64,000 nt of DNA, from positions 8,866,001 to 8,930,000 of the forward strand of contig JAJNNQ010000006.1 of the NCBI GenBank assembly GCA_027886175.1. Direction: 5' to 3'. Shown here piece after piece: positions 60,515 through 64,000 of this stretch. This DNA is from Phylloscopus collybita. Its lineage: Eukaryota; Chordata; Aves; Passeriformes; Phylloscopidae. Numbering within the stretch: the stretch's first letter is position 1; every line of letters starts with the position of its first letter. A program made the position numbers and the translations under genes. A model generated the notes under the pieces. The model saw only the letters and a program-made list of their open reading frames with translations, ran no database searches and was not told the DNA's origin.

Positions 60515-63500
60515 ATAAACCGTACTTCGTTCACTTGTTGTTTTTGTCTTTTTTGTAATCATATATTCATAGGTAAATTTTAATACTTGCCGTACTTGTG
60601 TCTTGGAACTTATGCTTGCAATAATGCTATTAGCTGACAATAATAACCATAGTCATTTTAGAAATAATGTAGTAAATTAATTTGAAAATATGAGTATCCT
60701 TTATATAGACAAGTTCCAGTTTATAAACAAGACAAACAGAATAATGAAGTGACCTTAACATTCTGTGTATGATAAGAAACAGCCTCTGATATAGCCTTTC
60801 TCTCCTGACTCAAAACCAGTGCTTTGTGCAATGTATCATACTCCATGATATACTTAGAATTTTTGGTTCATTGTCAAAAATATTTTTTTAAAGAAATACG
60901 TAACTTACTACATACCTCAATTGTTGGTAGACAGAGTCTATCAAAAAAGATGATGAGTACAAATTAATTTATCTGTAAATTTAAAACTCCTGGGCTCTGG
61001 ACTCTTGAAAAATTATCACAGACAAAATATCTTATAGTTACCTCTCCAGAGACAAGGTCCAGGGCAAATCTAGGAGACAGAGAAATTAGACATTTCTAAA
61101 TAGTATTGAATTTAATGTAATCTATATTTACATTCAATAACAGAAAACATTAAGTTTATATGTATCTAGGTAGTAGATTTTGTACTTTATAAAATTCCAG
61201 AATTTGAAGTTCTATGTGATAAGATTTGAGAGATCAAGCTCAAAAGCCTCTAGATTCCCAGAATACAAGCCTGTATAAGGCAGTGTAGAATCATAGTTAT
61301 ATAGTTTCTTTTGTTCAGGAAGACAACATAATAAACTGTCATCTTCTCCCTGCTGTGTAAGAACTTGCAATGGAGCTTACAAGAGTGAATAGTGATGACC
61401 CAGGTGAAACTAGAAATTAACTGGTTTCAGATCTATTGCTAATAAAAGGTGATCTCTTATTATTCAGCCATTCTCATTTTTCAAAATTTCCTCAAAATAA
61501 TTTAATCTGATAATAAGGTGTATTATGACCAGTCTCATCCATATTATCAAATGCTCTTTCCTCATGTTAGTTCCTAATTTTCAAATGGTGTGACATATAC
61601 AAAAATTGTTTAATCTTAGTGGTAGCTTAACCTAAATGAGTTTAGAATTCCTTTGGGAAATTAAAACAATTCATCAGGTCTATTTTTTTCAGGGAAGAGC
61701 CCTGCTGATTTATTTATAATTTTCAAAAACAATTAAAATTTCCTTTTATTATTAGGAATTCTTTATCTTCTCTTAGGATATAATAATAATAAAGATATAA
61801 TTAACTAACAGCAGAGAAATTGATAGTAAAGAATAGACATACTAAATGTAAGACACCATTAGAAAAATACTTCTGAGAAATTTACCCACAATTTTGAAGT
61901 CTTCAGGTGGCTAAAATTATCTATATATTCTACTTGGAAATACATAGGAAAGAAACAGAAAAAAAATATGATTATGATTTTTTTCCCAAATAATACAAAC
62001 TAGAGAATGTGGGAGAGAAAAAAATGCATACTTTCTAGTTTATATTTATCTAAACTTTATAAGAAGTACCACCTACACTGTAGATACAGTACAGCATAGT
62101 TTAAAACTGTTATGTAAGAATCAAGTTATTCAAATGAAAAATGAGTAGTTAAAAACTCTTTTTGTAATCTCTGCAATGTAATTACCCTCCCTGGATTATT
62201 AAAGTCTGGCAATATTTTTACATATTCCTTTGGAATAAATTTATTAATTAAAAAATCAGGCCAGCTCCACTGACCTAATTAACTCTAATAAAACCAACTA
62301 GGTTACAATTAAGATTCTTCTTTCACTTAGGTGTTTTCTGTCTCTTTAGTGCCATTTGTAATTTAAGTCTGGAGGGGTAGTATGATTAATTCTTTTACAC
62401 TCTTTGTCTATTACTGTGTCACCTGAGCTGCTTATGTAAAATAACATGAGTCTCACAGCTAACAAAAACCCGGGGCAAAATACTTAAAATGCCAAACCTA
62501 GCACCTGTATTATTCATGGCATTTGTTGTCTCTGTGGGGAAAAAAAAAAAAACTGTGTTAAATAATATGAAGAATCTTATAATCCTCATTGTACTATCAC
62601 TGCACCTTCCAGGGAAGCAGAAAGGTTACTGGTTAACAAGAATCGAGCTTCCAGAATTTGTCACCTGTTAGGTTGGGAAGTGTGGATTACACCTATGTTA
62701 CTGGGTGGGTTTGCTGACTGAGCAGAGTCACATTTAAAAAACAAACAAACAAACAAACAAAAAAAAAAACCTGTCTGCACAACAGAAAACAAATATCATG
62801 TTACTTCCTGATGAAAGTAAGACAGTATCTCTATCCAAGCATAAAGAGTTCCAGAGTAAGACCAAGTTAATCTTTTGGTTTAGGTTTATACTTACAAAAT
62901 CTTGTAGGACTGGGATGCTGAAGTGTACAAATAGCACTCCACAGAAAACTCCCGGGTGTTTCCACTGAGCTGTGTTTGTTTTGGGTTCCACTGCACTTGG
63001 TTAATGGGGGGAAGATAGGCCATGTAGGTGTTCTGTTATCCAAATTAGGCATCTACTTTAAGAGGGGATAAGTCTCTTTGTTTATATGTTTATTTACCTT
63101 TGCTTTCTGAGAGACCTAAAGTAGCCTAGATAAGAAATCTGATCTTCCAGATAGCTATTATAAGATAAGAAGGCTAGAGGAAGTTAATCATGCTTGCTAC
63201 AACCTCACCATTCCCTGTTCAGAATAAATCTAGGATAAATAAAATAACACAGGAGCTTGAAATAGCTCCTGAAAAGGGTGGCTAAGGAAAAACAGGCAAT
63301 TCAGAAAGACTGAAGTAGAAAGCCTTAGTTGTATAAAGAAATTCTGAGAAAGAATCCTTTAGCTTCCAGAGGTTATGTCAAATTTTTTTCTGTCAAATAG
63401 TTAGATGATTTGGGTAATTTCAAATAGAAAAATAGTGGCCATCTGGCAATTATATCTGGTATGACATAAAAAATACCAGCTGAAATATGATCTCATAGGG

Positions 63501-64000
63501 CATTTCATATAGGCTCTAAATGTTGCTGTTTCCAAAAGTTTTACTAGAAGAAAATGAAATGGCATAGGAGTAGATTACACTGAAAAGCCACTGTTGGTAA
63601 CAATGTCACAATTTCTCACTTGGCCAAATATGACTGCAGCACTGTGGCAGTTGTGATCACCTTTTTATATGATGTACTTTGTAAACTATTTTCCTCTTCT
63701 AGCATTGACAAAGAGGATTGTGGCATAAATGCTACATTTTGTTTCTTCTAAGGACACTTCATGTAATTAAAACTTCCAATGTATGAATTGAACCTGGTTT
63801 TGGCAGACTCTATTTCTAATTGTTCCACATTCTTGTTTGTTTATTTACATTTTTACTTATTTAAAAAACAGGTATAATTAAGTTCAAGATAATGCAAGAC
63901 TTAACAGCACTAATTCACCACATAGTAAATAATTATGAACAGAATTGGAAAAAAATAGAAAAGGAACCTTCCTTTATATAAATCTAATAAAATATCACAT
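60512..64000. other. AT-rich non-coding DNA
   Basis: About 3.5 kb to the window end. A CAAA-type run followed by A(9) lies at about 62736-62769. No gene, RNA or known repeat family is recognised. Confidence 0.6.

Noticed and set aside
1..64000. CRISPR array, bacterial operon, plasmid or phage content
   Set aside because: No regularly spaced direct repeats with unique spacers, no dense coding and no bacterial signals; the repeats are those of a bird genome.
1..64000. Telomeric TTAGGG arrays or centromeric satellite
   Set aside because: TTAGGG occurs only as isolated hexamers and no tandem satellite longer than microsatellite scale was seen.

Overview
This window looks like non-coding DNA from a bird chromosome. 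It is AT-rich and contains no intact protein-coding gene, rRNA, tRNA or CRISPR array that I can support. The best clue to the organism is the repeat content. There are six clear fragments of CR1 LINEs, the dominant bird retroposon, with their characteristic 3' end (an 'aatcacagaatgg' phrase on one strand, 'aaggtcccttccaa' plus a 'ttctatg' end on the other). There are also three stretches of endogenous-retrovirus LTR. From memory, the LTR near 55.3-56.0 kb resembles a songbird ERVL-type LTR, so a passerine is my best guess; that part is inference. The window is probably an intergenic desert or a very large intron.

Layout. 0-1.5 kb: a retroviral LTR on the minus strand, cut by the window edge, then a CR1 fragment on the minus strand. 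1.5-8.6 kb: unremarkable AT-rich DNA. 8.6-10.1 kb: a TTCC microsatellite, one copy of an unidentified dispersed repeat (second copy at 13.6 kb) and two CR1 fragments in opposite orientations. 10-22 kb: mostly featureless, with a T/G-rich simple repeat at 11.2 kb and a long A tract at 12.7 kb. 22.2-22.9 kb: a rearranged CR1 carrying reverse-transcriptase remnants. 22.9-30.9 kb: a TA array, a perfect 24-bp palindrome at 26.08 kb and homopolymers. 30.9-31.4 kb: another CR1 3' end. 31.4-41.8 kb: AT-rich DNA with an A(43) tract, a T(32) tract and a C-rich run. 41.85-42.19 kb: a compact solo LTR with a plausible 6-bp target duplication. 44.6 kb: a CCCTT (AAGGG) pentamer array. 47.3 kb: an A/C-rich simple repeat that mirrors the one at 11.2 kb. 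51.2-51.4 kb: a GC-rich, A-tailed insert with a 13-bp minisatellite. 55.0-57.5 kb: the densest repeat block, holding the 3' end of an ERV with its LTR, followed by a long decayed CR1. 57.5-64 kb: AT-rich DNA with one TA array.

No genes work together here. The longest open frames (165, 158, 150 and 129 codons) are explained by chance, an ERV shadow or a pentamer repeat. I did not find a new biological system. The items most worth checking are the 24-bp palindrome, the unnamed dispersed repeat pair, the solo LTR with its target duplication, the GC-rich minisatellite insert and the AAGGG array. Identity values and family assignments were judged by eye, without any search.
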